Source: Chromobacterium sp. ATCC 53434 | GTDB taxonomy: Bacteria > Pseudomonadota > Gammaproteobacteria > Burkholderiales > Chromobacteriaceae | Length of the DNA: 64,000 bases | Direction of reading: 5' to 3' | Assembly (NCBI RefSeq): GCF_002848345.1 | Contig: NZ_CP025429.1 | Span: 372,001 to 436,000 of the forward strand | Shown here: positions 1 through 12,130 of the stretch, in pieces | How the letters are laid out: every line of letters starts with the position of its first letter | How positions within the stretch are numbered: the first letter of the stretch is position 1 | The notes under the pieces: generated by a model | Database searches by the model: none | What the model was told of the DNA's origin: nothing | Seen by the model: the letters and a program-made list of their open reading frames with translations, nothing else | Program-made: the position numbers and the translations under genes

Positions 1-1
1 G

Positions 2-2059
2 GCGCACGAAGGCGACGCCGCCGAACAGCGCGAATTCGTCGTCACCGGCCAGAGCTTCCAGGTTCAGAACAACTTGCCGACAGACCTCGCCTCGATACTC
101 CCCTCGCCCCTGGCGGGAGAGGGGCAGGGGGAGAGGGGGATCAACGCCGAGACCGCCCCATTCACCACCCAAATCCAGGCGCAGCGACGCGGCATTCCGC
201 TGACGCCGGCCTACGCCCATACGGAACAGGCCAAGCCGACCAGCCTGGGCGTGCAGACCGCCACCGTGGTCGGCCCGGCCGGGTCCGAAGTGCACACCGA
301 CGAACAGGGCCGGATCAAGGTGCAGTTCCACTGGCAGCGGCCGGACGAGCACCCGACGATAGGCGCCGGCCTCGACGACAAATCGTCGTGCTGGCTGCGG
401 GTGGCGATGCCGTCGGCCGGCGCCGGCTGGGGCCACCAGTTCCTGCCGCGCCTCGGCCAGGAAGTGCTGGTGGACTTCATCGAAGGCGACATCGACCGTC
501 CGGTGATCACCGGCGTGCTGTACAACGGCGGCCACCCGCCGCCGGAGTTCAGCGGCGCCGGCAGCCTGCCGGCCAACAAGACGCTGTCCGGCATCAAATC
601 GAAAGAACACCAGGGCGGCGGCTATAGCGAGCTGCTGTTCGACGACACGCCCGGCGAAGTGCGGGCCAAGCTCAGCAGCGAGCCGGGCAAGACCCAGCTG
701 AACCAGGGCTTCCTCGCCCACCCGCGCAGCAACGGCAAGGCGCAGCCGCGCGGCGACGGTTTCGAGTTGCGCACCGACAAGCACGGCGCGATCCGCGCCG
801 CCCACGGCCTGCTGTTGAGCACCGAAGCGCAGAACGGCGCGTCCGGCAAACAATTGGCCAGAGAGCACGCCCAGTCGCAGCTGGACAGCGCGCTGAACCT
901 GGCGCAGTCAATGGCCGAGGCGGCGGCGGGCCAGCTGGCCGACACGATGGAGACCGGTCCGGACGGCATAGACCCGGACAACGGCAAGAGCGGCAACAAG
1001 GCCGACGGCCATCTGCAGCACCACGTCGAGGCGCTGAAGGCCTGGGAAGCCGGGTCGAATACCGACAAGGACGGCAAAACCGCCAAAGACCAGGCGGGCC
1101 AGCAGCCGCTGCTGGTGCTGTCGGGCCCGGCGGGCATCGTCAGCACAAGCGAGCAGAGCCAGACCCTCAGCGCCGGGCAGAACCTAAACCTGGTGGCGCA
1201 GCGTGACGCGAACCAGGTGACGGGCCGGCGCTGGATTCACAACGTCGGCCAGCACATCAGCCTGTTCGTGGCGGGAGTGAAGGACAAGGTGGCGCTGAAG
1301 CTGATCGCGGCGAAGGGCAAGGTGCAGGTGCAGGCGCAGAGCGACGCGATGGAGCTGACGGCCGATCAAGAGCTGACGATCACTGCCGTCAAGGGCAAGG
1401 CGCAGATCGCCGCCAGCCAGGAAGTGCTGCTGAGCAGCGGCGGCGGCTACATCCGCATCGCCGGCGGCAATATCGAGATCCATTGTCCCAGCGAGGTCAG
1501 CGTCAAGGGGGCCAGCCACCAGCTGAGCGGCCCGGCCAGCCTCAGCACGCCGATGCCGGTTTACGCCAAGCCCGGCACCGGCAATCTGCAGGTGATCCAC
1601 GAGTTCGCCAATGGATATTCGATGAACCAGGGCAAATTCGTCGTCACCGACGCGCTGGGCGTCAAGCACAGCGGCGTGCTGGACGAGGCCGGCAAGGCGA
1701 TGGTCAACGGCCTGCCGCTCGGGCCGGCGGAAGTCCAGTTCCTGGGCCGTCCGAACAAGGACAAGGCCGACATCTTCCCGTTCGTCGCGCAACCGGAAGA
1801 GGCGGTCAAACAACTGGGCGGCGAGGCGGTGAAGAAGCAGGCGATGAGCCAGCTCTCCAGTCTGGTGGGCAAGGCGGTGCCGCCCGGCGTCGCCGCGGCC
1901 GCCGGCCAGTTGGCGCAGGCCAAGAACACGGTGGACCAGGCCAGGCAGATGGCCGGCCAGGCGCAGTCGATGCTGCAGCAGGCCCGCGACGTCAAACAGC
2001 TGGCCTCCACCGCCGCCGCCAGTCCGGACACAGCCAAGCTGCTCAAGAAAATACTATAA
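2..2059 (+). CDS. vgrG: Type VI secretion spike protein VgrG (TssI), 5' end outside window
   Basis: The spike protein sits at the tip of the type VI secretion tube and carries effectors into target cells. The frame is open from base 2, so the N-terminal gp27-like part lies upstream of the window. Visible in order: a linker with an in-frame repeat (about 98-139), the gp5-like OB fold (about 240-520, with the typical run GRIKVQFHWQR), a DUF2345 region (about 760-1510), a short beta-rich segment of transthyretin type (about 1555-1770), and an Ala/Gln-rich helical tail to the stop. The tail beyond DUF2345 is probably an effector-loading extension (inference). The Rhs toxin gene starts 15 bases downstream, which suggests that this VgrG carries it. 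Confidence 0.93.
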   Translation, partial: AHEGDAAEQREFVVTGQSFQVQNNLPTDLASILPSPLAGEGQGERGINAETAPFTTQIQAQRRGIPLTPAYAHTEQAKPTSLGVQTATVVGPAGSEVHTDEQGRIKVQFHWQRPDEHPTIGAGLDDKSSCWLRVAMPSAGAGWGHQFLPRLGQEVLVDFIEGDIDRPVITGVLYNGGHPPPEFSGAGSLPANKTLSGIKSKEHQGGGYSELLFDDTPGEVRAKLSSEPGKTQLNQGFLAHPRSNGKAQPRGDGFELRTDKHGAIRAAHGLLLSTEAQNGASGKQLAREHAQSQLDSALNLAQSMAEAAAGQLADTMETGPDGIDPDNGKSGNKADGHLQHHVEALKAWEAGSNTDKDGKTAKDQAGQQPLLVLSGPAGIVSTSEQSQTLSAGQNLNLVAQRDANQVTGRRWIHNVGQHISLFVAGVKDKVALKLIAAKGKVQVQAQSDAMELTADQELTITAVKGKAQIAASQEVLLSSGGGYIRIAGGNIEIHCPSEVSVKGASHQLSGPASLSTPMPVYAKPGTGNLQVIHEFANGYSMNQGKFVVTDALGVKHSGVLDEAGKAMVNGLPLGPAEVQFLGRPNKDKADIFPFVAQPEEAVKQLGGEAVKKQAMSQLSSLVGKAVPPGVAAAAGQLAQAKNTVDQARQMAGQAQSMLQQARDVKQLASTAAASPDTAKLLKKIL
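98..139 (+). repeat. Dispersed GGGAGAGGGG repeat lying in frame inside vgrG
   Basis: Two copies of GGGAGAGGGG (one preceded by CTCCCCTCGC) form a GC-rich partly palindromic block. It is translated as the peptide PSPLAGEGQGERG in the linker before the VgrG OB fold. A second member of the same family, in inverted orientation, lies at 23866-23907 between gabT and gabD. The reading frame stays open through the insert. Confidence 0.75.
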
Positions 2060-2074
2060 AAGACACCCTTCATC

Positions 2075-5000
2075 ATGACGACCGCAGACCTCGCCCGACC
2101 CGTAGCCGTTATTCCCGCCACGCCTCAAGCCGCCGCCCAGGCCCTGCAGCAAACCGGTAAAGACTTCGATCAATGGCTGCGTAGCATCAGCGACGGCCAC
2201 CTGTCGGTGGAAAGCCTCAGGACCATCGCCTCCGCGGTGCCGGTGGTGGGCAATTTGATTTCCATCGGCGACGTTATCGTCGACGTCGTCGACATGTCGG
2301 AAAAGTCCCGCGCGAATCAGGAAGTGGACGTTTTCGACTGGCTGTTCCTCGGCGTGGACCTGGTCGGCGTGATTCCGGCCGCCGGCGGTTTGTTCAAGAT
2401 GGGCGCGCGACCCACGCTGAAACTGTGCGCCACCAGCCTGCGCCGCGCCGGCAAGGATTGGGCCAAGGGCGAGATCGAGGCAGGCTTGGCGAGCAAGCTG
2501 ATTTCCATGTTGCCGGCCAGCTACCGCAATTCGCCGGCGGAGTGGGTGAAGTACGTCGACGGCAAGATTCAGAGCGAACTGAAGGAGTGCGGCGGCAAGG
2601 GCGCCACCATCATCGCCGGCATGGGCGAGCTGCTGAGCAGCCTAGGCAGCGGCAAGTTCGGCGCCTATGTGCAAAAGAACGTTCCGCACGCACCGGTCCG
2701 CTACAACCTCAACAAAACCAACGACCAGGGTTTCTGGGGCACGATCAGCGCCCATCTGCACGCTTTGAATCAGGCCGCCGCCGATGCCAGCGCCGAGGTG
2801 GCGGCCGGCATGACGGTGACCGCCGCCAAACAGGTCGACTCCATGTTGAAGGGCACGGCCTCCGCCCGCCTGATGCAGCGGCTGGGCGCGGCGATGGCCA
2901 AGTGGGCCGGCATGCTGGTGGACATGCTGATGAAGATGTACAGCAGTCACTTGAAGCCGCTGCTGGACAAGCTGTTGAAGGCTTTCCTGAAGCATTTGCC
3001 GGCCAAGGCCGCGGCGGTGGCCGGCAAGGTGGCGAATACGGCCAAGAAGAAGGTGGCCCAGGTCGCGCACGAGGTCTCGACCAAGTTCAAACAATTGGCC
3101 AAGCCGGGGCCCAAGTGCGTTTGCGCCGCATCGCCGCAGTCCATAGGCTTCGCCTTGGGCGAGGAGTCGCTGCAGCACACGGACTTTTCACTGCCCGGCG
3201 TGCTGCCTATCGTTTGGACCCGGCAATATCGGTCCAATTTCGACGGCAACGACCAGCATGGCGAGCTGGGCGCGCGCTGGAGCGTCGTCTATGCCGCCCG
3301 CCTCGATATCGAAGGCGAGCAGCTGAAACTGCATGACGACAGCGGCCGCACGCTGGAATACCCGCTGCTGCCGGAAGGCGAGTCTTACAAGGATGAGATC
3401 GAGGGTTACACGCTGACCCGCTTGTCCGATACCCTGCTGTCTCAAACCTTCGGCCACGATCTGATCCAGCTGTACGAGCGCCACGGCGACAGCTTCCGTC
3501 TGGCCATGATCAAGGACCGCGCCGGTAACAGCATTGCGATGAACTTCCGCGGCGGACGTCTCAGCCAGCTGGTCAGCAGCGCCGGCTACGCGGTGGACCT
3601 GAGCCACGATGCCATCGGCCGCATCACCCGGATGACGTTGCAGAACCTGGAAACCGGCCAGCCGCGGCGCACGCTGGCCGAGTACCGCTACAGCGACATT
3701 CCGCCGCTTGGCGGCGATGCTGGCGATCTGCTGGCGGCCACCGACGAAAACGGCCAGAGCTGGAGCTATCAGTACCAGCACCACCTGCTGACCCGCTATA
3801 CCGACCGCACTGATCGCGGCGTCACGCTGGAGTGGGACGGCGGGCATCTGGACGCGCGCGCCATCCGCGAATACGCCGACGACGGTAGCCTGGACATCCG
3901 CCTGCGCTGGGACGAGAACATCGATCTGACTTATGTCACTGACGCCTATGGCCGCACCACCGAATACTATTTCGACGAAAAAGGCTACAACTACCGCATC
4001 GTCTATCCGGACCATAAGGAAGAGTGGTTCGAGTACGATGGCGACAAGAGATTGCTCAGCCATGTCTACCCGGACGGCACCGACGAGCGTTTCGACTACG
4101 ACGCCAACGGCAACCTGAGCCTGCACGAGCGCCGCGACGGCGGCGAAGTGCGTTTCGCTTACGACGAGCAGGACAATCTGGTCGAGATCGTCGACCCGAT
4201 GGGCGAGAAGTGGCTACGGACTTACGACGACAAGGGGCAGTTGGTCGAAGAAACCGACCCCTTGGGCCACAAGACCAAGTACGCGTATAACGAGCAGGGT
4301 CTGCCGGTGGCCGTCACCGACGCCAAGGGCGGAGCCAGGAAGATAGCCTACCGTCCGGACGGCTTGCTGGAGAGCTATACCGACTGCTCCGGCAGCGCCA
4401 CCCAGTGGCAGTACGATGAGCGCGGCCGGCCGCAGTTGGCCATCGACGCGATGGGCAACGCCACCCGCTATCAGTACGCCGCCAACGGCACGCTGCAAGC
4501 CATCGTCCAGCCGGACGGCCAGGCGACCCGGCTGGAGCACGACGCCGAGGCGCGGCTGCTGAAGCTGACCGACCCGCTGGACCGCCCCACCCATTACGAT
4601 TACGACAAGGCCGGCCGGCTGCAAAAGCGCACCGACGCCAACGGCCACAGCCTGGGCTACCAGTACGACAAGCTGGGCCGCCTGACGGCGCTGCGCAATG
4701 AAAACCACCGCTACTACCGCTTCGACTACGACGAAGGCGGCCGTCTGGCGGCCGAAACCGGCTTCGACGGCAGCATCACCCGCTACGTCTACGATCAGGC
4801 GGGCCGGCTGGCGCAGCAGGTGGAGGGCGATATCGCCACCGACTACCGTTACGACCGCGCAGGCCGGCTCACCGAGCGCAGCGCGCCGAACAGCCAGGAG
4901 AGCTTCGGCTACGACGCGGCCGGCCGACTGTTCCAGGCCAGCAACCGCTACGCCAGCCTGCGCTGGGCCTACGATCCGGTGGGCAATGTCGCCGAGGAAC

Positions 5001-6586
5001 ACCATGGCTACCACGTCGCCGGGCTGAAGCAGACCTTCCGCTGGCAGCACGAGTACGACAAGCTGGGCAACCGCGTCGCCACCATCCGCCCGGACGGCCA
5101 CCGCGTCGACGTGCTCAACTACGGCAGCGGCCACGTCCACGGCCTGCTGTTCGGCCAGCGCGACATCATCAATCTTGAGCGCGACAAGCTGCACCGCGAA
5201 ACCCAGCGCGTGCTGGGCAACGCCTTGCAGCAGACGCTGGGCTACGACAAGGCGGGCCGACTGGCCAGCCAGCGGCTGAGCGGCGCCACCCAGTGGCAGC
5301 GGCAGTACCAGTACGACGCCGCCGGCCAGTTGACTGGCATCCAGGACAACCGCGGTGGCCAGCTCAGCTACCGCTACGACCCGGTGGGCCACCTGCTGGA
5401 GGCCGCCACGCCCAAGGGCGTGGAAAGCTTCCGTTTCGACCCGGCCGGCAACCTGCTGGACAATGCCCCGGCCGCCGACGGCCATCAGGAGAACAGCCTG
5501 CTGGGCAATCTGCTGAGCCAGTACGCCGGTCGCCACTACCGTTACGACAGCCGCGGCAATCTGGTCGAGAAACGCGTCAACGGCAGCCTCACCAAGCTGG
5601 AATGGGACAGCCACAACCGGCTGTCCAGCCTGACCGCGCCGGATGGCCGGCGCACCGACTATCACTACGACCCGCTAGGCCGCCGCATCGCCAAGATCTG
5701 CGAGGGTCAGGCCACGCTGTACGGCTGGGACGGCGACGTGTTGGCCTTCGAAACCGGGGACGAGGCAGCAGTGCACTACCTGTTCGAGCCGGAAAGCTTC
5801 GTGCCGCTGGCCCAGGTGCACACCGACGCGATCCGCGGCGTCAAGGTGCCGGCCTGGAGCCAGCACAACCCTTATGATCCGGACAAGGACCCGTTGCGCC
5901 GGCCCCTGGCCGAGCCGAATGGGCCGAAGGCGGTGTACTACTATCACACCGACCACCTGGGCACGCCGCAGGCGCTGACCGACGAGGAGGGCAGGCTCGC
6001 GCTGGAAATGGATTACAAGGCCTGGGGCCAGGCGCGCGAGATCATCGCCGACGCCGCCGGCAAGGCCGGCATCCGCAATCCCTTCCGTTTCCAGGGGCAG
6101 TACCATGACGACGAGTCAGGGCTGCACTACAACCGATATCGTTACTATGATCCGGAGATAGGGCGGTTTATTTCACGGGATCCGATTGGGTTGCGTGGTG
6201 GTTATAATCTTCACAACTATGCAGTAAATCCTATTGAGTGGATTGATCCAAGCGGTCTCACTGCAAGAAAGCAAGCAACCAAGCCAAATCAGCAATGTAA
6301 AAAAGAATGTAGAAAAGAGTGGGCGGTAGACAAGTTTGATAAGATTTGTGAGGGCAGATTGAATGGAAAGGCTGTAAAGTACATGAGAGATCCTGATACC
6401 AAGCTTTGGTGGTCAAAGGATACTGAAAATCATGGCGGATCTGCTTGGAAGGTTATGAAACAAGAGGGGAAACAGCTGAAGCATCAGGCTGATGCAGATG
6501 TGTTTGGTGACTATATGCTTGACAAACACAAAGGTGATACCGGGAAAGTTATGGATATGAAGAATATGAAATGTAAGGATGCCTAA
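2075..6586 (+). CDS. Rhs-family polymorphic toxin with C-terminal toxin tail
   Basis: Large 1503-residue Rhs protein, probably exported by the type VI system through the adjacent VgrG. Residues 1-345 are helical with two hydrophobic stretches (about 48-65 and 88-108); I see no PAAR motif. A DUF6531-type entry region follows (about 345-430), then many YD repeats (about 480-1290) that build the hollow shell. The core ends with two DPxGL motifs at residues 1369-1373 and 1391-1395. In known Rhs proteins the shell cleaves itself after this second motif, which would free a 108-residue tail (6260-6583). The tail contains S-x-D-x-x-x-H at 1447-1453 followed by GGSAWK, and recalls the Ntox21-type nuclease toxins from memory only. 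Base composition turns AT-rich at about 6160, a sign of tail exchange. The stop abuts the immunity start. Confidence 0.93.
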   Translation: MTTADLARPVAVIPATPQAAAQALQQTGKDFDQWLRSISDGHLSVESLRTIASAVPVVGNLISIGDVIVDVVDMSEKSRANQEVDVFDWLFLGVDLVGVIPAAGGLFKMGARPTLKLCATSLRRAGKDWAKGEIEAGLASKLISMLPASYRNSPAEWVKYVDGKIQSELKECGGKGATIIAGMGELLSSLGSGKFGAYVQKNVPHAPVRYNLNKTNDQGFWGTISAHLHALNQAAADASAEVAAGMTVTAAKQVDSMLKGTASARLMQRLGAAMAKWAGMLVDMLMKMYSSHLKPLLDKLLKAFLKHLPAKAAAVAGKVANTAKKKVAQVAHEVSTKFKQLAKPGPKCVCAASPQSIGFALGEESLQHTDFSLPGVLPIVWTRQYRSNFDGNDQHGELGARWSVVYAARLDIEGEQLKLHDDSGRTLEYPLLPEGESYKDEIEGYTLTRLSDTLLSQTFGHDLIQLYERHGDSFRLAMIKDRAGNSIAMNFRGGRLSQLVSSAGYAVDLSHDAIGRITRMTLQNLETGQPRRTLAEYRYSDIPPLGGDAGDLLAATDENGQSWSYQYQHHLLTRYTDRTDRGVTLEWDGGHLDARAIREYADDGSLDIRLRWDENIDLTYVTDAYGRTTEYYFDEKGYNYRIVYPDHKEEWFEYDGDKRLLSHVYPDGTDERFDYDANGNLSLHERRDGGEVRFAYDEQDNLVEIVDPMGEKWLRTYDDKGQLVEETDPLGHKTKYAYNEQGLPVAVTDAKGGARKIAYRPDGLLESYTDCSGSATQWQYDERGRPQLAIDAMGNATRYQYAANGTLQAIVQPDGQATRLEHDAEARLLKLTDPLDRPTHYDYDKAGRLQKRTDANGHSLGYQYDKLGRLTALRNENHRYYRFDYDEGGRLAAETGFDGSITRYVYDQAGRLAQQVEGDIATDYRYDRAGRLTERSAPNSQESFGYDAAGRLFQASNRYASLRWAYDPVGNVAEEHHGYHVAGLKQTFRWQHEYDKLGNRVATIRPDGHRVDVLNYGSGHVHGLLFGQRDIINLERDKLHRETQRVLGNALQQTLGYDKAGRLASQRLSGATQWQRQYQYDAAGQLTGIQDNRGGQLSYRYDPVGHLLEAATPKGVESFRFDPAGNLLDNAPAADGHQENSLLGNLLSQYAGRHYRYDSRGNLVEKRVNGSLTKLEWDSHNRLSSLTAPDGRRTDYHYDPLGRRIAKICEGQATLYGWDGDVLAFETGDEAAVHYLFEPESFVPLAQVHTDAIRGVKVPAWSQHNPYDPDKDPLRRPLAEPNGPKAVYYYHTDHLGTPQALTDEEGRLALEMDYKAWGQAREIIADAAGKAGIRNPFRFQGQYHDDESGLHYNRYRYYDPEIGRFISRDPIGLRGGYNLHNYAVNPIEWIDPSGLTARKQATKPNQQCKKECRKEWAVDKFDKICEGRLNGKAVKYMRDPDTKLWWSKDTENHGGSAWKVMKQEGKQLKHQADADVFGDYMLDKHKGDTGKVMDMKNMKCKDA

Positions 6587-7174
6587 ATGAAAATACAAAA
6601 AATAAAAGATGTTTTTGGAGATGACTGCTTTTCAAGTGCAGTCTTTTATAAATATAAAGATAGTCTGCGATTTGAGATCAGCGAGAGTGATAGTAGGCTT
6701 CGGCAGTTTATTGTTGCGTATGGAAATTTAAAAAGTATACTGGATGCGGTTTTTTCAAATGATATTGAAGTTTATTGTTGCCTAAGTCTATGCGGAGCGA
6801 ACCTGCTGTCTGCATTGTCTCAGTTTAGAGAGCTAGATAGAGGTGGATTTTCATTTCCGGCAGAGAGATTTGTTGAGTCGGAGATAAATGATGATGAGAA
6901 GATTGTGAGATTAATGTTTAAAATTGAAAGGGGGGAGTGCGATAAGTTAATTTGGATGAAAATTGCGCATGAGTTGGGCATAAGCCCATCTGTATGGCTT
7001 GATTTGCATATCTTTAGTCTCGAAAGTGAAGTTTTTGCTCATCCTTATGATGAGCGTGGTATTGATATTATTGGTAAGAAGAGTAAACTTAAATCAATTT
7101 TTGACAAAATGCATCACTTGCTGATTGATTATGATATGGATAAGATGGAAAAGAGTTTTCGAAGTGGCGTTTGA
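6587..7174 (+). CDS. Probable immunity protein, DUF3885-like
   Basis: This 195-residue cytoplasmic protein starts on the base after the Rhs stop codon (TAA then ATG), so the two are co-translated. It should neutralise the Rhs tail in the producing cell and its kin (inference from position). The N-terminal SLRFEI and the C-terminal HPYDERGIDIIGKK, followed by a conserved LIDYD stretch, match the pattern I know for DUF3885 proteins. There is no signal peptide or membrane segment. Codon use is strongly AT-rich like the toxin tail and unlike the surrounding genes, so toxin and immunity were probably acquired together. The family assignment is from memory of the motif, not a search. Confidence 0.8.
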   Translation: MKIQKIKDVFGDDCFSSAVFYKYKDSLRFEISESDSRLRQFIVAYGNLKSILDAVFSNDIEVYCCLSLCGANLLSALSQFRELDRGGFSFPAERFVESEINDDEKIVRLMFKIERGECDKLIWMKIAHELGISPSVWLDLHIFSLESEVFAHPYDERGIDIIGKKSKLKSIFDKMHHLLIDYDMDKMEKSFRSGV

Positions 7175-9972
<2,798 letters not shown>

Positions 9973-10025
9973 GGAGAGGGGATGGCGGCGCGCCGCCATC
10001 CCGGACCGGCGGAGTCGTATGGCTC

Positions 10026-10055
10026 AGGCGCGCGCGAGCGCGCCTATTTCATTTC
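10026..10055 (+). terminator. Terminator-like hairpin after katG
   Basis: AGGCGCGC (10026-10033) pairs with GCGCGCCT (10038-10045) over a 4-base loop and is followed by ATTTCATTTC. It overlaps the stop codon of the convergent chitosanase gene. Confidence 0.5.
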
Positions 10056-11003
10056 CCAGTCGGTGACCTTGGCGACCGCCGCGTCGGCGTTCTTCAGGTC
10101 GGTTTCGCCCATGTTGAGCAAGGTGCTCCATTGTTTGACGCGGTTCTTGCCATTGGGCGGCTGGTTGTAGTCGTTGGTGTCGACGATCTTGCTGCGCTGC
10201 GCGTAGAAGGTGGTCATGAAGGTCTTTTCGTCGGCGCTGTTGCCGGAGCGGGACAGCAGGCCCTGCAGCGTGCCGGAGTCGCCGGCGGCGCCCTGGTTCA
10301 GCGCGGTGTCGACGAAGGAGCCTATGGTCAGCGCGCTGTTGAATCCGCGCTGGCGCGCCTGCGATACGCTGTACTGGATGTACACCTTATAGAAGGTGTT
10401 CCACATCGCCTGGCGCCAGGCGGCGTTGGCCTGCAGGCCGCCTATCTTGCCGCAGAACACCTTGGAGCTGTCGCTGATCTTCAGGATGGAGCCCTGCATT
10501 TTGCCGTGGGCGCCGATGCGGGACAGCCCGCCTTCTATAGAGGGATTGGCGGCGCCGCTGGCGGCGTCGAATTCCTTGAACAGCGTCGGGCCGTCCGGGC
10601 CTTCGTCGTTCGGTCCGCCGGTGGTGGCGCCGAAGATGCCTATGGTGTAGCCGCGCTTGTCGCCGATGTCCTCGCAATAGCCGTAGAACTTGGTCCAGTC
10701 GAGCGAGTCCTGTTCCGGCTTGTTGATCAGCTTCATGATGTTGTTCCACTGCTCGCCGTCGAGGCCGGTGTTGGCCTTCAGGAATTTCAGCGTGGCCGGC
10801 GAGAAGTTGTCGTCCGGGTTGGCCGCGGTCCTGGCGGCCGCCACGGTACAGTGCGGGCCGGCTGAGCAGGCTTCGGCTCGCGCGGCGTGGCGGGCGGAAC
10901 TGCCGGCCGCGGAGCCCTGGGCGTTGCAGGCGCCGGCCAGCAGACCCAGGCCGGACAGCATCATGGCGAATGTCGATAGATTGCGCGTCACTGCGTTTTT
11001 CAA
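10044..11003 (-). CDS. Secreted chitosanase, glycoside hydrolase family 46
   Basis: Predicted to cut the beta-1,4 bonds of chitosan outside the cell. The 319-residue protein begins with a basic then hydrophobic signal sequence ending near LLAGACNAQG. The Cys there could make it a lipoprotein, but the lipobox (A-G-A-C) is poor, so ordinary secretion is equally likely. The family signature is clear: the catalytic Glu lies in NKPEQDSLDW and the catalytic Asp in CEDIGDKRGYTIGIFG, with the spacing seen in Streptomyces chitosanases. The gene converges on katG and stands alone. Confidence 0.9.
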   Translation of the reverse strand: MKNAVTRNLSTFAMMLSGLGLLAGACNAQGSAAGSSARHAARAEACSAGPHCTVAAARTAANPDDNFSPATLKFLKANTGLDGEQWNNIMKLINKPEQDSLDWTKFYGYCEDIGDKRGYTIGIFGATTGGPNDEGPDGPTLFKEFDAASGAANPSIEGGLSRIGAHGKMQGSILKISDSSKVFCGKIGGLQANAAWRQAMWNTFYKVYIQYSVSQARQRGFNSALTIGSFVDTALNQGAAGDSGTLQGLLSRSGNSADEKTFMTTFYAQRSKIVDTNDYNQPPNGKNRVKQWSTLLNMGETDLKNADAAVAKVTDWEMK

Positions 11004-11270
11004 GAGTCTTCTCCCATATGGTGGATCGGCGTCGCCGCCGGACAGGCTTGATGAAACCGCTGCGGTTCGGAGCCGTTGAGTCGCTTCGCCGAGCGCCCCT
11101 GGCGGGCGGCTCGCGAAAGATCGTCAACCGGCTCTCTGGCAAAGACATCGGATCGCGCGTTCGCGGCGGAGGGGCCGCGAGCGCACGGCAATGATGATAT
11201 CCGTATTTAATTCAAATTTAATTATCTATTTGACATTTCATGTCGCGATGTTGCGCCGATGACCGCAGCT

Positions 11271-12035
11271 TCAGCCACGGCTCGCGCTGACGCCGCCGTC
11301 GGCCAGCAGCGCGCTGCCGGTGACGAAGCTGGACAGATCCGACGCCAGATAGAGGGCGGACGCGGCGATTTCTTCGGGATCGGCCAATCGTTTCAGCGCG
11401 TGAAGGCCGCCGACGAAAGCCTGTTGCTCCGGCGTGGGCGCGGCGGCGCGTCCCATTTCGGTATCGACGCCGCCGGGCAGCAGCGCGTTGACCCGCAGGC
11501 CGTGCGGGCCGTATTCCGCCGCCAGCGCCCGGGTCAGCCCCACCAGGCCTGCCTTGGCCGCGGCGTAGGCGGCCATGCCGGGGAAGCCGGCGGCGTGGCC
11601 GACAAAGGACGAGGTGAATATCAGCGATGGCCGGCGTCCCAGCAGCAGCGCTGGAATCTGATGCTTGGCGCACAGGAAGGCGCTGGTGAGGTTGCCGTCC
11701 AGCGTGCGTTGCCAGTCGCTGCGGGTCAGCGCCGGCAGCGGACCGGGCGTGCCCAGGCTGCCGGCGTTGTTGAAGGCGATATCCAGTCCGCCGAAGCGGT
11801 GCTGGGCCAAGGCGACCATCTCCCGGGCGCAGTCCTCGTCGGCGGCGTCGCCGGCCAGAACCGCCGCCTGGCCGCCGGCGGCGGCGATTTCCGCCGCCAG
11901 CTCGTCCAGCAAGCCGACGCGGCGGGCCACCGCCACCACCTTGGCGCCATGGCGCGCGAACAACAGGGCGGCGCAGCGGCCGATGCCGGCGCTGGCGCCG
12001 GTGACGATGGCGGTTTTTCCTTGCAGCAATTGCAT
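11271..12035 (-). CDS. Short-chain dehydrogenase/reductase (SDR)
   Basis: A 254-residue classical SDR oxidoreductase. It has the nucleotide motif TGASAGIG near residues 12-19, the NNAG motif, the catalytic Ser in FTSSFVGH and the YAAAK active-site pair, followed by the PGGVDT stretch. Substrate unknown; acidic residues after the second strand are lacking (VARR), which favours NADP(H) over NAD(H). The start at 12035 is supported by AGGAG 7 bases upstream; the frame stays open farther upstream only because it overlaps nadB out of frame. It lies 95 bases downstream of nadB on the same strand and might be read with it. Confidence 0.88.
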   Translation of the reverse strand: MQLLQGKTAIVTGASAGIGRCAALLFARHGAKVVAVARRVGLLDELAAEIAAAGGQAAVLAGDAADEDCAREMVALAQHRFGGLDIAFNNAGSLGTPGPLPALTRSDWQRTLDGNLTSAFLCAKHQIPALLLGRRPSLIFTSSFVGHAAGFPGMAAYAAAKAGLVGLTRALAAEYGPHGLRVNALLPGGVDTEMGRAAAPTPEQQAFVGGLHALKRLADPEEIAASALYLASDLSSFVTGSALLADGGVSASRG

Positions 12036-12130
12036 GATCGTTCTCCTCGTATCGTTGGGCGAGGAGAGAGTGTCGCGCCGCGCGCGCGGCCAGGCATTCC
12101 GATTCTTGCCGACTTGCGGCGCGCGCCGGA

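Noticed and set aside
2075..3200. PAAR domain at the Rhs N-terminus
   Set aside because: Looked for because many T6SS Rhs toxins carry one; the N-terminal 345 residues show only helical and hydrophobic segments without the PAAR pattern.
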